A stretch of DNA of 64,000 nt from Caballeronia sp. SL2Y3 (GCF_022879575.1 NZ_CP084262.1:248001-312000), one strand, 5' to 3'. Shown: positions 28,450-37,715, numbered from the stretch's first letter. The notes: generated by a model not told the origin, from the letters alone. Made by a program: numbers and translations.

Positions 28450-29718
28450 ATGCCGTCACTGTCGAACATTGCGAACACTACGAACACGAGCCGCGCCACA
28501 ACCTGGGTGCTGATCGGCGCCGCCGCGCTGATACTGAGCGCCGCGATGGGCGTGCGCCAGACCTTCGGGCTTTTCATCGGGCCGTTCTCCTTCGACCGCG
28601 GCTTGCCCGTCACGCTGATCGCTTTCGCCATCGCGCTACATAACCTCGTCTGGGGCTTCGCGCAGCCGTTCGCCGGGGCCGCCGCCGACCGATACGGCGC
28701 CGCCCCCGTCGTCGCGATGGGCGCGGCCACGTTCGCAGCGGGCCTCGCGCTCGCGGCCGCCGCGACTTCCGGATGGATGCTCGTACTCGGGCTCGGATTG
28801 CTCGTTGGCATCGGCATCAGTTGCACGAGCTTCGGTGTCGTGCTCGCGACGGTCGGACGCGTCGCGTCGCCGCAAGCGCGCAGCGTCGCGATGGGCCTCG
28901 CGAGCGCGGGCGGTTCGTTCGGGCAAGTGCTGATGGTGCCGTTCGCGCAGGAAGTCCGTGTGCATGCGGGCGTGGCGGCGTCGTTATATGTCCTCGCCTT
29001 CGTGCTGCTTCTTGCTGCGCCGCTCGGCATCGTGCTCGATCGCGCGAGCCGCCGGAGCAACGCGTCGATGGCCGTGCCGGTATCCGGCGTGAACGAATCG
29101 CGCGCGATGCCGTTGCGCGAGACGTTGGCGTATGCGTTGCGTCATCGCGGTTATCGGCTGCTGACGCTCGGCTTTTTCACGTGTGGATTTCAGCTCGCGT
29201 TCATCGCGACGCATCTGCCGGGCTATCTGCTGCTCTGTCACATGCCGGTCGGGCTCGGCGCGACGGCGCTCGCGCTGATCGGCTTCTTCAACATGATCGG
29301 CAGTTGGGCATGCGGGTGGATCGGCGGACGCTGGCGGCAACATTACGTGCTCGCGTGGCTCTATCTGATTCGCGGCGGCGCGATCGCCCTCTTCGTTCTG
29401 CTGCCGACGACAAGCGTGTCCGTCGTGATCTTCGCCGCGGTCATGGGGCTGACGTGGCTCGGCACGGTGCCGCTCACCAACGGGCTGATCGCGAAGGTGT
29501 TCGGCACGCGGCATCTCGGGACGCTGTTCGGCGTCGTGTTTCTGAGTCATCAGCTCGGATCGTTTCTCGGCGCATGGCTCGGCGGCTATGTCTTCGACAC
29601 GACCGGCTCTTACTCGCTGATCTGGGGCGCCACGGCCGTTGCGGGGCTCGTTGCGGCGCTGCTGCATTTTCCGATCGATGATCGGGCGGTCGGCGAGGCG
29701 TCGCTTGTGGCGTCTTGA
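28450..29718 (+). CDS. MFS transporter (monocarboxylate/oxalate-formate-like)
   Basis: A 422-residue major facilitator with about 12 predicted membrane helices. Helix 1 (WVLIGAAALILSAAMGVRQT) and the loop GFAQPFAGAAADRYG between helices 2 and 3 (the MFS A-motif region) are clear. The overall pattern suggests the monocarboxylate or OFA-like branch; the substrate is unknown. The ATG at 28450 follows a perfect AGGAGG site ten bases upstream, which decides the start. It lies 128 bases after the LysR gene on the same strand. Confidence 0.85.
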   Translation: MPSLSNIANTTNTSRATTWVLIGAAALILSAAMGVRQTFGLFIGPFSFDRGLPVTLIAFAIALHNLVWGFAQPFAGAAADRYGAAPVVAMGAATFAAGLALAAAATSGWMLVLGLGLLVGIGISCTSFGVVLATVGRVASPQARSVAMGLASAGGSFGQVLMVPFAQEVRVHAGVAASLYVLAFVLLLAAPLGIVLDRASRRSNASMAVPVSGVNESRAMPLRETLAYALRHRGYRLLTLGFFTCGFQLAFIATHLPGYLLLCHMPVGLGATALALIGFFNMIGSWACGWIGGRWRQHYVLAWLYLIRGGAIALFVLLPTTSVSVVIFAAVMGLTWLGTVPLTNGLIAKVFGTRHLGTLFGVVFLSHQLGSFLGAWLGGYVFDTTGSYSLIWGATAVAGLVAALLHFPIDDRAVGEASLVAS

Positions 29719-29775
29719 TGCGCGGACGCCGCATCACCTACCCGCAGCAGCTACGAACGAGGGGCTTGTCATTGC

Positions 29776-29809
29776 CGCCTCCCGAAGCTCATGCAGCAAC
29801 CGGGAGGCG
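29776..29809. terminator. Hairpin between convergent MFS genes
   Basis: CGCCTCCCG (29776-29784) and CGGGAGGCG (29801-29809) form a perfect 9-bp GC-rich stem with a 16-base loop, followed by CTTTC. It lies between two convergent stop codons (29718 and 29829), the usual place for a bidirectional terminator, though a proper T-run is lacking. Confidence 0.55.
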
Positions 29810-29828
29810 CTTTCGAAGAGCCTTAACC

Positions 29829-31127
29829 TTAGCCTTGAGCGGTCGGCGCAAGCTGCGCGATATCGATAGCCTTGCTCGACGAACGGATCACTCGCATTAC
29901 GATCCACGCCAAAAGATAGGCTGAGCCGCAGACTACGAACAGCACGTTGTAGCCCGCATTGATGTGGCCGAGCATCTTGAAGTGATCGAGCACTGCGCCG
30001 ACGACCAGCGGGAAGAGCGTCGCCCCCAACGCACCAGCCAACCCGCCAATCCCAACGACGGAGCCAACCGCTGCCTTCGGAAACATGTCGGAGGCAGTGG
30101 TGAAAAGGTTTGCCGACCATGCCTGGTGCGAAGCTGCCGCCAAACTCAACAGGCCCACCATCGTCCACATGTTGTCGATGAACGGCGAGAATGCGATCGG
30201 CATAACAAGGAACGCAAACACAAGCATGGTAGTCTGTCGCGCCTTCGTCACAGACCAGCCGCGCTGAATCAGCTTGGACGAGATGAAACCACCACCAATG
30301 CTGCCGATTGAAGTCGCGACATAAACTATCACCAGCGGAAGGCCGAGGGTCTTCAGGTCGAGGTGAAAGCGCGAGTTGAAATACGACGGCAGCCAGAAGA
30401 GCATGAACCACCAGATCGGGTCGGTCAGCAGCTTACCGGCGAAGAACGCCCACGTCGGACGCAGCTTGAGCAACGTGAACCAGCTTACCTTTTGAGCCGC
30501 GGGAGTAGGAGCCGAATCTTCGCTGATGTACGTGAGTTCGGCTTCGTTGATCCTCGCGTGCTTCGCCGGCACCTGATACATGAAGTACCAGAACGCCAGC
30601 CAGACGAATCCCGTCATGCCTGTGATGAAGAACGCGGCTTCCCAGCCATACGTTGCAGCCAGCCACGGCACGGTGGCCGGTGCCGCGACCGCTCCGATAC
30701 TGGTGCCGGAAGTCAGAATGCCTACCGCAAGTGCCTGCTCTTTACGCGGAAACCACTCCGACACGCTCTTCACAGCGCAGGGGAAGCTGCCAGATTCCGA
30801 GATGCCGAGCAGGGCACGCATGACGCCAAAGCCCATCGTGCTGCGCACGAGTGCGTGCCCGCAGGCGGCGATACTCCATACCAGAACACATACGCCATAC
30901 CCGATCTTGACGCCGAATTTATCAACCATTTTGCCGGACAAGACCATGCCGATTGCATAGCAGGCCGTGAACACCATGACGATGTAGCTGTATTGCGTTT
31001 CAGTCCAGTCGAACGTGACGGCAAGCTCGGGCTTGAGCAGGCCCAGCACCTGACGGTCCAGGTAATTAATCGTGGTTGCGAAAAAAAGCAGCGCGCAGAT
31101 GCGCCACCGGATAGCTGTACGGTCCAT
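29829..31127 (-). CDS. MFS transporter, anion:cation symporter (hexuronate/acid type)
   Basis: A 432-residue MFS protein of the ACS branch (ExuT/GudP-like), which usually imports organic acids or sugar acids with protons. It has the typical opening RICALLFFATTINYLDRQVL, about 12 helices, and the PRKEQALAVGI loop. The ATG at 31127 follows an AGGAG site; the longer frame upstream is unrelated. It is the last gene of the CoA-transferase/enoyl-CoA hydratase operon, suggesting it imports the acid consumed by that pathway. Confidence 0.87.
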   Translation of the reverse strand: MDRTAIRWRICALLFFATTINYLDRQVLGLLKPELAVTFDWTETQYSYIVMVFTACYAIGMVLSGKMVDKFGVKIGYGVCVLVWSIAACGHALVRSTMGFGVMRALLGISESGSFPCAVKSVSEWFPRKEQALAVGILTSGTSIGAVAAPATVPWLAATYGWEAAFFITGMTGFVWLAFWYFMYQVPAKHARINEAELTYISEDSAPTPAAQKVSWFTLLKLRPTWAFFAGKLLTDPIWWFMLFWLPSYFNSRFHLDLKTLGLPLVIVYVATSIGSIGGGFISSKLIQRGWSVTKARQTTMLVFAFLVMPIAFSPFIDNMWTMVGLLSLAAASHQAWSANLFTTASDMFPKAAVGSVVGIGGLAGALGATLFPLVVGAVLDHFKMLGHINAGYNVLFVVCGSAYLLAWIVMRVIRSSSKAIDIAQLAPTAQG

Positions 31128-31198
31128 GATCGACTCCTGTCTCCTGAGGTGCTTGATCCGCTGATGCGGCTTACATGACTGCGTGGTGGATTCGAGGT

Positions 31199-31969
31199 TC
31201 AACGGAAAAATGCATGGCGTTTTTCGCGGAATGCGGCGACGCCTTCGATTGCATCGGGCGACGCTTTGCATACCGACGCGGCGAGTTCGTGCGCGTAGTC
31301 GTGCTGGCCCGTCTCCATCATGCGAACGAGGCGTTTGCCAACCGACAGAGACGTCCTCGATCGTTTGATAAGCGTCTCGCAGACAGCATCGACGCGGCTG
31401 CGCAGGTGCTCGGCTTCGACGGCTTCATTGATCACCCCCCAAGCGACAGCGGTTTCGGCAGAGATTGGCTCACCGAGAAGGATCAACTCGCGCGTGCGGG
31501 TTGCGCCGACGAGTTCGGAAAGCCGCGCGCAGCCCATCCATCCGGGGATGGCGCCCACCGATGCTTCGGGAAAGCCAAGCTTGGCCTGTGTGCTTGCATA
31601 GCGCAGATCGCACGTCAGCGCGAGTTCGAATCCGCCACCGAGCGCGCTGGCAGAAAGAACAGCGATCGTCGGTTTGTCGAGTTCCGCGATTCGACGGAAG
31701 ACACGGTTTCCTTCCCGGATGAAGCGGGTGCCCATCTTTTGCGGATCGATATCGCCCCACTCGTTGATATCTGCGCCGCTGCAAAAGAAACGCGGACTGG
31801 TGGTTTCGATCTTCAGCACGCGGATCTCATCGTTTCGCTCGACGTCTGCCACGGCGCGATCGATGTCATCCAGCATGTCCAACGTCAGCGCGTTGTGACG
31901 CGAAACTCGGTTCAGCGTAATGGTGGCGATGCTACCGTTTGCTTCGTAAAGGATGTCAGTGTCAGACAT
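31199..31969 (-). CDS. Enoyl-CoA hydratase/isomerase family protein
   Basis: A 256-residue crotonase-fold protein. The oxyanion-hole blocks are present: FFCSGADINEWGD and SALGGGFELALTCDLRYAS. The position of the usual first catalytic glutamate reads GGGFELAL and the second region reads FPEASVGAIPGWMG, consistent with a hydratase. It acts on a CoA thioester, presumably made by the CoA-transferase encoded 49 bases upstream. The ATG at 31969 begins the family N-terminus (MSDTDILYEANGSIATITLN). Confidence 0.9.
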   Translation of the reverse strand: MSDTDILYEANGSIATITLNRVSRHNALTLDMLDDIDRAVADVERNDEIRVLKIETTSPRFFCSGADINEWGDIDPQKMGTRFIREGNRVFRRIAELDKPTIAVLSASALGGGFELALTCDLRYASTQAKLGFPEASVGAIPGWMGCARLSELVGATRTRELILLGEPISAETAVAWGVINEAVEAEHLRSRVDAVCETLIKRSRTSLSVGKRLVRMMETGQHDYAHELAASVCKASPDAIEGVAAFREKRHAFFR

Positions 31970-32018
31970 GAAGAACCTCTTCTTCCGAGAATCGAATATG
32001 AGCGGCAGTTGATCGGGC

Positions 32019-33527
32019 TTAGTGAGCCGGGGCGTTTTCGAGCAGGCGCTCATCGATAAGCGGCGTGAACTCCATGCGCGAGAGCACGTCGCGATGCATG
32101 TCGAGGCCCTTGGCCACCTCGACCAGGCACACGCCGAGCGCATCGAGTCGAAATACCGCGCGCTCTGTGATGTAGAAGACTTCCTTGCCGTCGAGACGCG
32201 CCTGCACGCCGCTGAAGGTTACGTGTCGCACCCTTTTGACGGCCTTCGGCACCGATCCCGGCGAGAGAATTTCGAGGGCATCCCCGTTGCGGTCCACACG
32301 CAAACCCTTGGCCTCGAAAGCCCCGCAAAAAACGAGCTTTTTCGCGCCTTGCGCGATGTCCATGAATCCGCCCGGACCGACAACGGTCGAACCGAGCTTT
32401 GAAACGTTCACATTGCCCTCTTCGTCGAACTCGCCCATGCCGAGGAACGTCACGTCGATCCCACCGCCGCTATACCAGTCGAATTGATCGACGCTCGGCA
32501 CGATGGCGTCGGCGTTACGCGCCGTACCGAACATCGCGCCATCGAGCATCGCGCCGCGGTGGATACCCTGTTCGACGGAACCCCAGTACTCGTCGCCGCG
32601 ACCTTGGGTGGCCAGAACCGCCGGGATGGCGCCCGGAAAACCGAAGCCGAAGTTCACGGATTGATTGGACCCAAGCTCCTGCGCAGCGCGCTCGGCTACG
32701 ATGAGGCGCATGCCATCGGGCATCTCAGTGTCAGGCGTCTCGCCGAGCTTCTCGCCGCTCAACGTTGCGTCGTATTCGCTAATCTGGCACTGACGTTGAG
32801 TTGGGATCTCGACGGTAAAGTCGACCATGACGCCGGGTACGCACACCAGGCGGGCGGGAACGTGGGAGCGCGGTCGCGATTTGACCTGCGCGACGACTTT
32901 CCCGCCGCTGTTGTGCGCGGCCAGAGCGACAGCGTAAATATCGAGGTCTGCCGGTTCGTGACGAGTCGAAAGATTGCCCCTATCGTCAGCGCTCGACGCC
33001 ATGACGATCGAGAAGTCGATCTTGAGTGGCTTGAAGCGGAGATACTCTTTACCGTCGATCTCGATCAGTTCCACCAGATCTTCGGTCGTCGCGGCATTCA
33101 GTTTGCCGCCGTCCAGACGCGGATCGACGAAGGTTCTTAGACCGACACGCGTGATCACGCCCGGCCGACCCGCGCCGATTTCCCGAAACAGCGTTGCAAT
33201 GACGCCACCGGGAAAGCTGTAGCCCTCGATCTCGCCGTCACGAGCCAGCTTCTGCATCGCCGACGACCATACCCAGTGGCCGCCGATCACGCGCTTGACC
33301 AACCCCGCGTGGGCGAGCCGTCCGAGGCCGCTGCCTTGACCATCACCGACGCCGAGCGCATGAACGACCGTCAGGTTGCGGGGATGACCCGTTTCCAGAA
33401 ATCGAGCTTCGATCGCCGCGAGGATGGCGTCCGGCTCAAGCAGGCCGCCGCCTGAGCCGGTGATCGCGATCGTCGCGCCGTCGAAAATCGATGCTGCGAC
33501 TGCCTTTGCGCTGGTCCACTTGTTCAC
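32019..33527 (-). CDS. Fused alpha-beta acyl-CoA transferase
   Basis: A 502-residue CoA-transferase with both subunits in one chain, like propionate/acetate CoA-transferases. The N-terminal glycine loop (AITGSGGGLLEPDAIL) and the C-terminal half, with the nucleophilic glutamate in EYWGSVEQGIHRGAMLDG, are present. It moves CoA between short acyl groups. A GTG at 33527, four bases after a GGAGG site, is the best start; the TTG at 33549-33551 has no ribosome site. It is the first gene of the leftward arm, divergent from tetR, with a TetR-type operator just upstream. Confidence 0.9.
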   Translation of the reverse strand: MNKWTSAKAVAASIFDGATIAITGSGGGLLEPDAILAAIEARFLETGHPRNLTVVHALGVGDGQGSGLGRLAHAGLVKRVIGGHWVWSSAMQKLARDGEIEGYSFPGGVIATLFREIGAGRPGVITRVGLRTFVDPRLDGGKLNAATTEDLVELIEIDGKEYLRFKPLKIDFSIVMASSADDRGNLSTRHEPADLDIYAVALAAHNSGGKVVAQVKSRPRSHVPARLVCVPGVMVDFTVEIPTQRQCQISEYDATLSGEKLGETPDTEMPDGMRLIVAERAAQELGSNQSVNFGFGFPGAIPAVLATQGRGDEYWGSVEQGIHRGAMLDGAMFGTARNADAIVPSVDQFDWYSGGGIDVTFLGMGEFDEEGNVNVSKLGSTVVGPGGFMDIAQGAKKLVFCGAFEAKGLRVDRNGDALEILSPGSVPKAVKRVRHVTFSGVQARLDGKEVFYITERAVFRLDALGVCLVEVAKGLDMHRDVLSRMEFTPLIDERLLENAPAH

Positions 33528-33559
33528 ATCGCCTCCTGTGCTGATCTGCAAATTGCTTA

Positions 33560-33583
33560 TTACCGAACCGGATCGTTACTTGC
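33560..33583. promoter_or_regulatory. TetR operator 1 (CoA-transferase/tetR intergenic)
   Basis: The core ACCGAaccggaTCGTT (33562-33577) is an imperfect inverted repeat that continues ACTTGCG. It matches operator 2 at 34520 at 14 of 16 core positions, and the right flank (ACTT, one variable base, CG) is also conserved. It lies 33 bases upstream of the CoA-transferase start. Confidence 0.7.
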
Positions 33584-33734
33584 GAAGCATCGTAGAGCAG
33601 GGAGAAGCGACGTTCAAGAGAGAAAGAACCGAAATCGGGTTTACGATAACGATGGTGGAAAACACCCGCCGAATGCGCATTGCAACGTGCAGGCGTTGTC
33701 AGTTACCGTTTAACTTTGGTTTTGACCCATCGAT

Positions 33735-34415
33735 ATGCAGACCCCCATCGAACCGACCGCAAAGGCGCGCGTCCCAGAAAAGCGCGCGCGTGCCAAGCGG
33801 CTGCGTGATCCGATTCAGACGCAGGCCAAGATCCTCGCAGCAGCCAAAGCAGAGTTCGCCAAGGTGGGCTTGGGCGGCGCCCGCGTCGAGACGATCGCCG
33901 AGAAAGCCGGCGTCAATAAGCGGATGATCTACGAATACTTCAAGGGGAAGGAGGAACTGTTTCAGACGGTCCTTGAAGAGATGTGGACGGATATCCGGAC
34001 TGAAGAAAGAGCGCTCGGCCTGGACCATCTTCCGCCAGTCGAGGCCATTCGAACGTACGTGACGTTCACGTGGAACTACTACTTGAAGAACCCCGAGTTC
34101 ATGTCGCTGGTGAACAGCGAAAACCTGCACCGGGCGCGGCATGTCAAAAAATCAAGACGCTTCAGCGAATTGCATCGTGGCTTCGCCAGCATGCTGCAGC
34201 AGATCCTTGATCGCGGCGTGGCGTCGGGCGACTTCAAAGCCGGCATCGATGCCAGCCAGTTGCACCTCACTATCGCCGCGCTCGGCTATTACTACCTGAC
34301 GAATCGCTTCACCGGCGAGGTCATCTTCGGCTTCGATTTTGTCTCGAAGGACGCCCTCCAGAAACGCCTCGACTTCAACCTCGAAACAGTCTTCAGCCTT
34401 TTGCGCCCGCGTTGA
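33735..34415 (+). CDS. TetR-family transcriptional regulator
   Basis: A 226-residue TetR protein. The N-terminal helix-turn-helix is clear (ILAAAKAEFAKVGLGGARVE, then TIAEKAGVNKRMIYEYFKGK). The C-terminal ligand domain resembles that of the NicS/RutR-like group. It is divergent from the CoA-transferase operon and followed by the SDR operon. Matching palindromes before both operons suggest that it represses both, probably relieved by a pathway intermediate. No clear ribosome site precedes its ATG. Confidence 0.9.
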   Translation: MQTPIEPTAKARVPEKRARAKRLRDPIQTQAKILAAAKAEFAKVGLGGARVETIAEKAGVNKRMIYEYFKGKEELFQTVLEEMWTDIRTEERALGLDHLPPVEAIRTYVTFTWNYYLKNPEFMSLVNSENLHRARHVKKSRRFSELHRGFASMLQQILDRGVASGDFKAGIDASQLHLTIAALGYYYLTNRFTGEVIFGFDFVSKDALQKRLDFNLETVFSLLRPR

Positions 34416-34458
34416 TTGCGGCGCACCGCCTCGTCACTTTCCGTTCTCTTCACCGCAC

Positions 34459-34492
34459 GGGTTTTCCTGATTGTTAGGGAAAACCCTTTTTT
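34459..34492 (+). terminator. Rho-independent terminator of tetR
   Basis: GGGTTTTCC (34459-34467) pairs with GGAAAACCC (34478-34486), a perfect 9-bp stem with a 10-base loop, followed by six T residues. It ends tetR transcription just before the SDR-operon promoter. Confidence 0.85.
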
Positions 34493-34519
34493 GACAGTGC
34501 GCTCCGACGGGTATTAAAT
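34491..34519 (+). promoter_or_regulatory. Sigma-70 promoter of the SDR operon
   Basis: A consensus TTGACA -35 (34491-34496) is followed after 17 bases by TTAAAT (34514-34519). The -35 box overlaps the end of the tetR terminator T-run, and operator 2 starts immediately after the -10 box. Confidence 0.75.
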
Positions 34520-34541
34520 AACGAACTGGATCGTTACTTAC
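34518..34541. promoter_or_regulatory. TetR operator 2 (SDR operon promoter)
   Basis: AACGAactggaTCGTT (34520-34535) is a perfect AACGA/TCGTT palindrome followed by ACTTACG. It covers the expected transcription start of the promoter at 34491-34519, an ideal place for repression. It matches operator 1 beyond the core. Confidence 0.72.
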
Positions 34542-34568
34542 GGTGTGACTCGCAACCCGTGAGGCGAC

Positions 34569-35372
34569 ATGTCAGGAAAAGCCACGCGGGAGATGACACA
34601 CATGGAGCAATGCCAAGTCGCGCTGATTACGGGCGCTCGTCGCGGCATCGGTCGCGCAATCGCACTAGAGCTTGCCGACGCTGGATTCGACGTCGCCATC
34701 ACCGACGTCGAGCCATCAGAGGAGCTGGTGGCCACGCGCGCCGACATCGAACGGATTGGTGTGAAGTGCGTGGCGCTGACATCGAATCTCGCCGACATTG
34801 CGCACCACGACGCGCTCTTTCAGGCGGTCGAAGAGGCGCTCGGTCCTGTCACCTGTCTGGTCAATAACGCTGGCGTGTCCGTCATGTCGCGCGGTGATCT
34901 TCTGGACGTCACACCGGAAAGCTATGACCGCTGCTTGAACGTCAACACGCGAGGCACGTTCTTCCTGATGCAAGCGTTTGGTCGGCGTCTCGCTCAGGCA
35001 TCGCAGTCAGCCGTCAATCGCTCGATCATCACGATCTCTTCATCCAATGCCGTCGCGGCGTCGCCTCAGCGCAGCGAGTACTGCGTCTCGAAGGCGGGAC
35101 TGTCGATGGCCACCACTCTATTCAGTTTGCGGCTAGCTGAATTGGGGGTCAGCGTATTCGAAGTGCAGCCGGGCCTGATTGAAACTGAAATGACAGCGCC
35201 GTCGAAGGCGCGTTACGACGCGCTGATGGAGAACGGATTGACCGCCATCAAACGATGGGGAACACCCAACGAAGTCGCACTGACCGTGCGTACGCTGGCA
35301 ACGGGTGGCCTACCGTTCAGCGTTGGTCAAGCGATCCGCGTCGATGGCGGTCTCCTTGTTTCTAAATACTGA
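34569..35372 (+). CDS. SDR-family NAD(P)-dependent oxidoreductase
   Basis: A 267-residue classical short-chain dehydrogenase. It has the cofactor motif TGARRGIG, the NNAG motif (LVNNAGVS) and the catalytic pair in SEYCVSKAG. It should oxidise a hydroxyl group of the pathway substrate or intermediate. A GAGG site precedes the ATG at 34569; an internal ATG (QCQVALITG follows) is an alternative. It is the first gene of a three-gene operon under TetR operator 2, 15 bases before the DUF993 gene. Confidence 0.88.
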   Translation: MSGKATREMTHMEQCQVALITGARRGIGRAIALELADAGFDVAITDVEPSEELVATRADIERIGVKCVALTSNLADIAHHDALFQAVEEALGPVTCLVNNAGVSVMSRGDLLDVTPESYDRCLNVNTRGTFFLMQAFGRRLAQASQSAVNRSIITISSSNAVAASPQRSEYCVSKAGLSMATTLFSLRLAELGVSVFEVQPGLIETEMTAPSKARYDALMENGLTAIKRWGTPNEVALTVRTLATGGLPFSVGQAIRVDGGLLVSKY

Positions 35373-35387
35373 TCCGAGATTCAAGCC

Positions 35388-36551
35388 ATGCATATCAAGC
35401 TTCCAACCCTGGACGGCGCACTCGTTGACTACCGTCTGACTGGCACTTCGCTGAAAGTCGCCAAGCCAGAGGCACCGTTTAACCGCATCGCCTATTCTGC
35501 GGCACACGTGGTTGCCGATCCGCTGCGTAGCGGCGAACTCGGCCAGCCATGCGCGATCGACTGGGACCGGACCATTGAATACCGCCGTTATCTTCTCGAG
35601 CAAGGCCTGGGGATCGCGGAGGCGATGGATACTGCCCAACGCGGCATGGGCCTGTCATGGCACTCAGCGAAAGAGCTCATTGTCCGCACGCTGAATGAAA
35701 CGCGCGACATTCCCGGCGCGCTGATCGCCTCAGGTTGCGGCACTGATCACTTGCCGGTAAGCGACGCGCACTCGTGCGAGGATGTCATCAAGGCCTACCT
35801 GACCCAAATCGAGAGCGTCCAACGCGCGGGCGGTCAGATCATTTTGATGGCGAGCCGCGCCCTCGCGCGCGTGGCAAGGGATGCAAAAGACTACATTCGT
35901 GTCTATCGCGAAGTGCTGTCGGCGTGCGACGAGCCCGTCATTCTGCACTGGCTGGGCCAGGCGTTCGATCCCGAGCTGGCCGGTTACTGGGGCCACGCCG
36001 ACTTCGAAAACGCGGCGAAGGTTTGCCTCGAAGTCATCGCCGCGAATGAAGCTAAGGTCGATGGCATCAAGATTTCGTTGCTGGATGACGCGAAGGAGAT
36101 TGCCTTCCGCCGTCGTCTTCCCGATTCTGTGAAGATGTACACCGGTGACGACTTCAACTATCCGGCTCTTATTGCGGGTGACGAGTTCGGTTACTCGCAC
36201 GCGCTGCTTGGCATCTTCGACGCGATCGCGCCTGCAGCGTCGCAGGCGCTGACCGCGCTCGCCGCAAACGATCTGGCTCGCTACGACGAACTGCTCGCGC
36301 CAACGGTGCCGTTGTCGCGTCACATCTTTCGTGCCCCGACGCAGTACTACAAAACCGGGGTTGTTTTCCTCGCCTACCTGAATGGGTTCCAGCCGCACTT
36401 CTTCATGTTGGGCGGACATCACGGCATGCGGCCGCCTGCCTATTTGGCCGAGGTCTTCCGACTCGCCGATCGGGCGCACCTACTCAGAGATCCCGAGTTA
36501 GCCGTCAACCGTATGCGGGCGGTCATGACCACGCTCGGATGCGCGGAATAA
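35388..36551 (+). CDS. DUF993 family, dihydrodipicolinate-synthase-like protein
   Basis: A 387-residue DUF993 protein, a TIM-barrel group related to dihydrodipicolinate synthase-type lyases and aldolases. Conserved-looking stretches include GLGIAEAMDTAQRGMGLSWH, ASGCGTDHL, and GIKISLLDDAKEI, whose lysine would be the Schiff-base candidate if this is a class I lyase. The reaction is not known to me. Its position between an SDR and a sugar-phosphate-isomerase-like protein suggests retro-aldol cleavage of an oxidised sugar or cyclic substrate (inference). Confidence 0.8.
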   Translation: MHIKLPTLDGALVDYRLTGTSLKVAKPEAPFNRIAYSAAHVVADPLRSGELGQPCAIDWDRTIEYRRYLLEQGLGIAEAMDTAQRGMGLSWHSAKELIVRTLNETRDIPGALIASGCGTDHLPVSDAHSCEDVIKAYLTQIESVQRAGGQIILMASRALARVARDAKDYIRVYREVLSACDEPVILHWLGQAFDPELAGYWGHADFENAAKVCLEVIAANEAKVDGIKISLLDDAKEIAFRRRLPDSVKMYTGDDFNYPALIAGDEFGYSHALLGIFDAIAPAASQALTALAANDLARYDELLAPTVPLSRHIFRAPTQYYKTGVVFLAYLNGFQPHFFMLGGHHGMRPPAYLAEVFRLADRAHLLRDPELAVNRMRAVMTTLGCAE

Positions 36552-36620
36552 ACGCAGAGGCCGCCTGTTCGGCGGTGTTCTCTTAGATAAGCAATCCTCA
36601 ACGACCGCTGGACTGGCGAC

Positions 36621-37466
36621 ATGAATTCTCTGCAGCTTACCCGTTGCTCCGTCAACACCGCCACACTCGGACATCGCGATCCGATCGACGTGACGATCGA
36701 TCGAATCGCCGCGGCGGGGTTCGGTGGAGTGGCCCCTTGGCGTCATGAAGTCGAAGCCGCCGACGTCAGCAAGATTGCCAAGCAGATTCGTGCGCTCGAC
36801 CTCAAGGTCACCGGGTACTGTCGGTCAACCTACTTCCCTGCTTCGACGCGCGAGCAGCGCCAGGCCAACATCCAGTCGAACGTTCGGGCACTCAACGACG
36901 CGGCCGAGCTGGATGCTCAATGTTTCGTGATGGTCGTGGGAGGTCTGCCCGAAGGTAGCCGCGACCTATCCGCTGCGCGCATGCAGGTCCAGGACGGCAT
37001 CGGCGCTTTGATGGAAGAAGCCCGCAAGGTCGCCGTTCCATTAGCCATTGAGCCGCTCCATCCGATGTATGCGGGCGAAAGATCGGTGGTCAGCACGATC
37101 GATCAGGCCCACGCCATCGCGCGCGAGCTCGATCCGAATAACAATGGCTTCCTCGGTGTCGCGGTCGACGTCTACCATTGCTGGTGGGACCCGCACTTGG
37201 AAAGTGCGCTTACTTCGATCGGCAATGACAATCGCATTCTGGCATATCACGTTTCCGATTGGCTCGTTCCGACGACCGATTTGCTGCTTGACCGCGGCAT
37301 GATGGGGGATGGCGTGATCGACCTGAAGCGCTTCCGGCAGAGCCTCGAGAACGCGGGCTATAACGGTATGGTCGAGGTCGAGATTTTCTCGCGCGACAAC
37401 TGGTGGAAGCTGCCGCCCGAGCAGGCTTTGCAGACATGCGCGGAGCGCTTGCAGTCGGTGTGCTGA
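36621..37466 (+). CDS. Sugar phosphate isomerase/epimerase-like TIM-barrel protein
   Basis: A 281-residue xylose-isomerase-like/AP-endonuclease-2 family protein. Metal-binding blocks are recognisable: PLAIEPLHPMYAGERS, GVAVDVYHCWWDP, AYHVSDWL and a C-terminal GMVEVEIFSRDNWWK. Members interconvert or dehydrate sugars with a divalent metal. It closes the TetR-controlled rightward operon, 69 bases after DUF993. The substrate cannot be read from the sequence. Confidence 0.85.
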   Translation: MNSLQLTRCSVNTATLGHRDPIDVTIDRIAAAGFGGVAPWRHEVEAADVSKIAKQIRALDLKVTGYCRSTYFPASTREQRQANIQSNVRALNDAAELDAQCFVMVVGGLPEGSRDLSAARMQVQDGIGALMEEARKVAVPLAIEPLHPMYAGERSVVSTIDQAHAIARELDPNNNGFLGVAVDVYHCWWDPHLESALTSIGNDNRILAYHVSDWLVPTTDLLLDRGMMGDGVIDLKRFRQSLENAGYNGMVEVEIFSRDNWWKLPPEQALQTCAERLQSVC

Positions 37467-37715
37467 GAGTCCATCCCGCAACGTGTCAGTTCTCTCAAAT
37501 GCGCACTGCAGGCATTCGTACGAAGCGTGCGGCCAACCGCCAAGCATTAGCACGCCGCTCGCTGCACCACTTGCCATGAGCCCTCAGCAGAACGATCATT
37601 GGTACAGCGCGGCCCACAGGATGCGGTCTGCGCTGCGCCATCGGGGGAGTAAGCGCCGGCTGCAGCGGCAGCCAAGCACCTCCCGCCGCTCAGCGCACCC
37701 TCTCTCACTGCAGCA

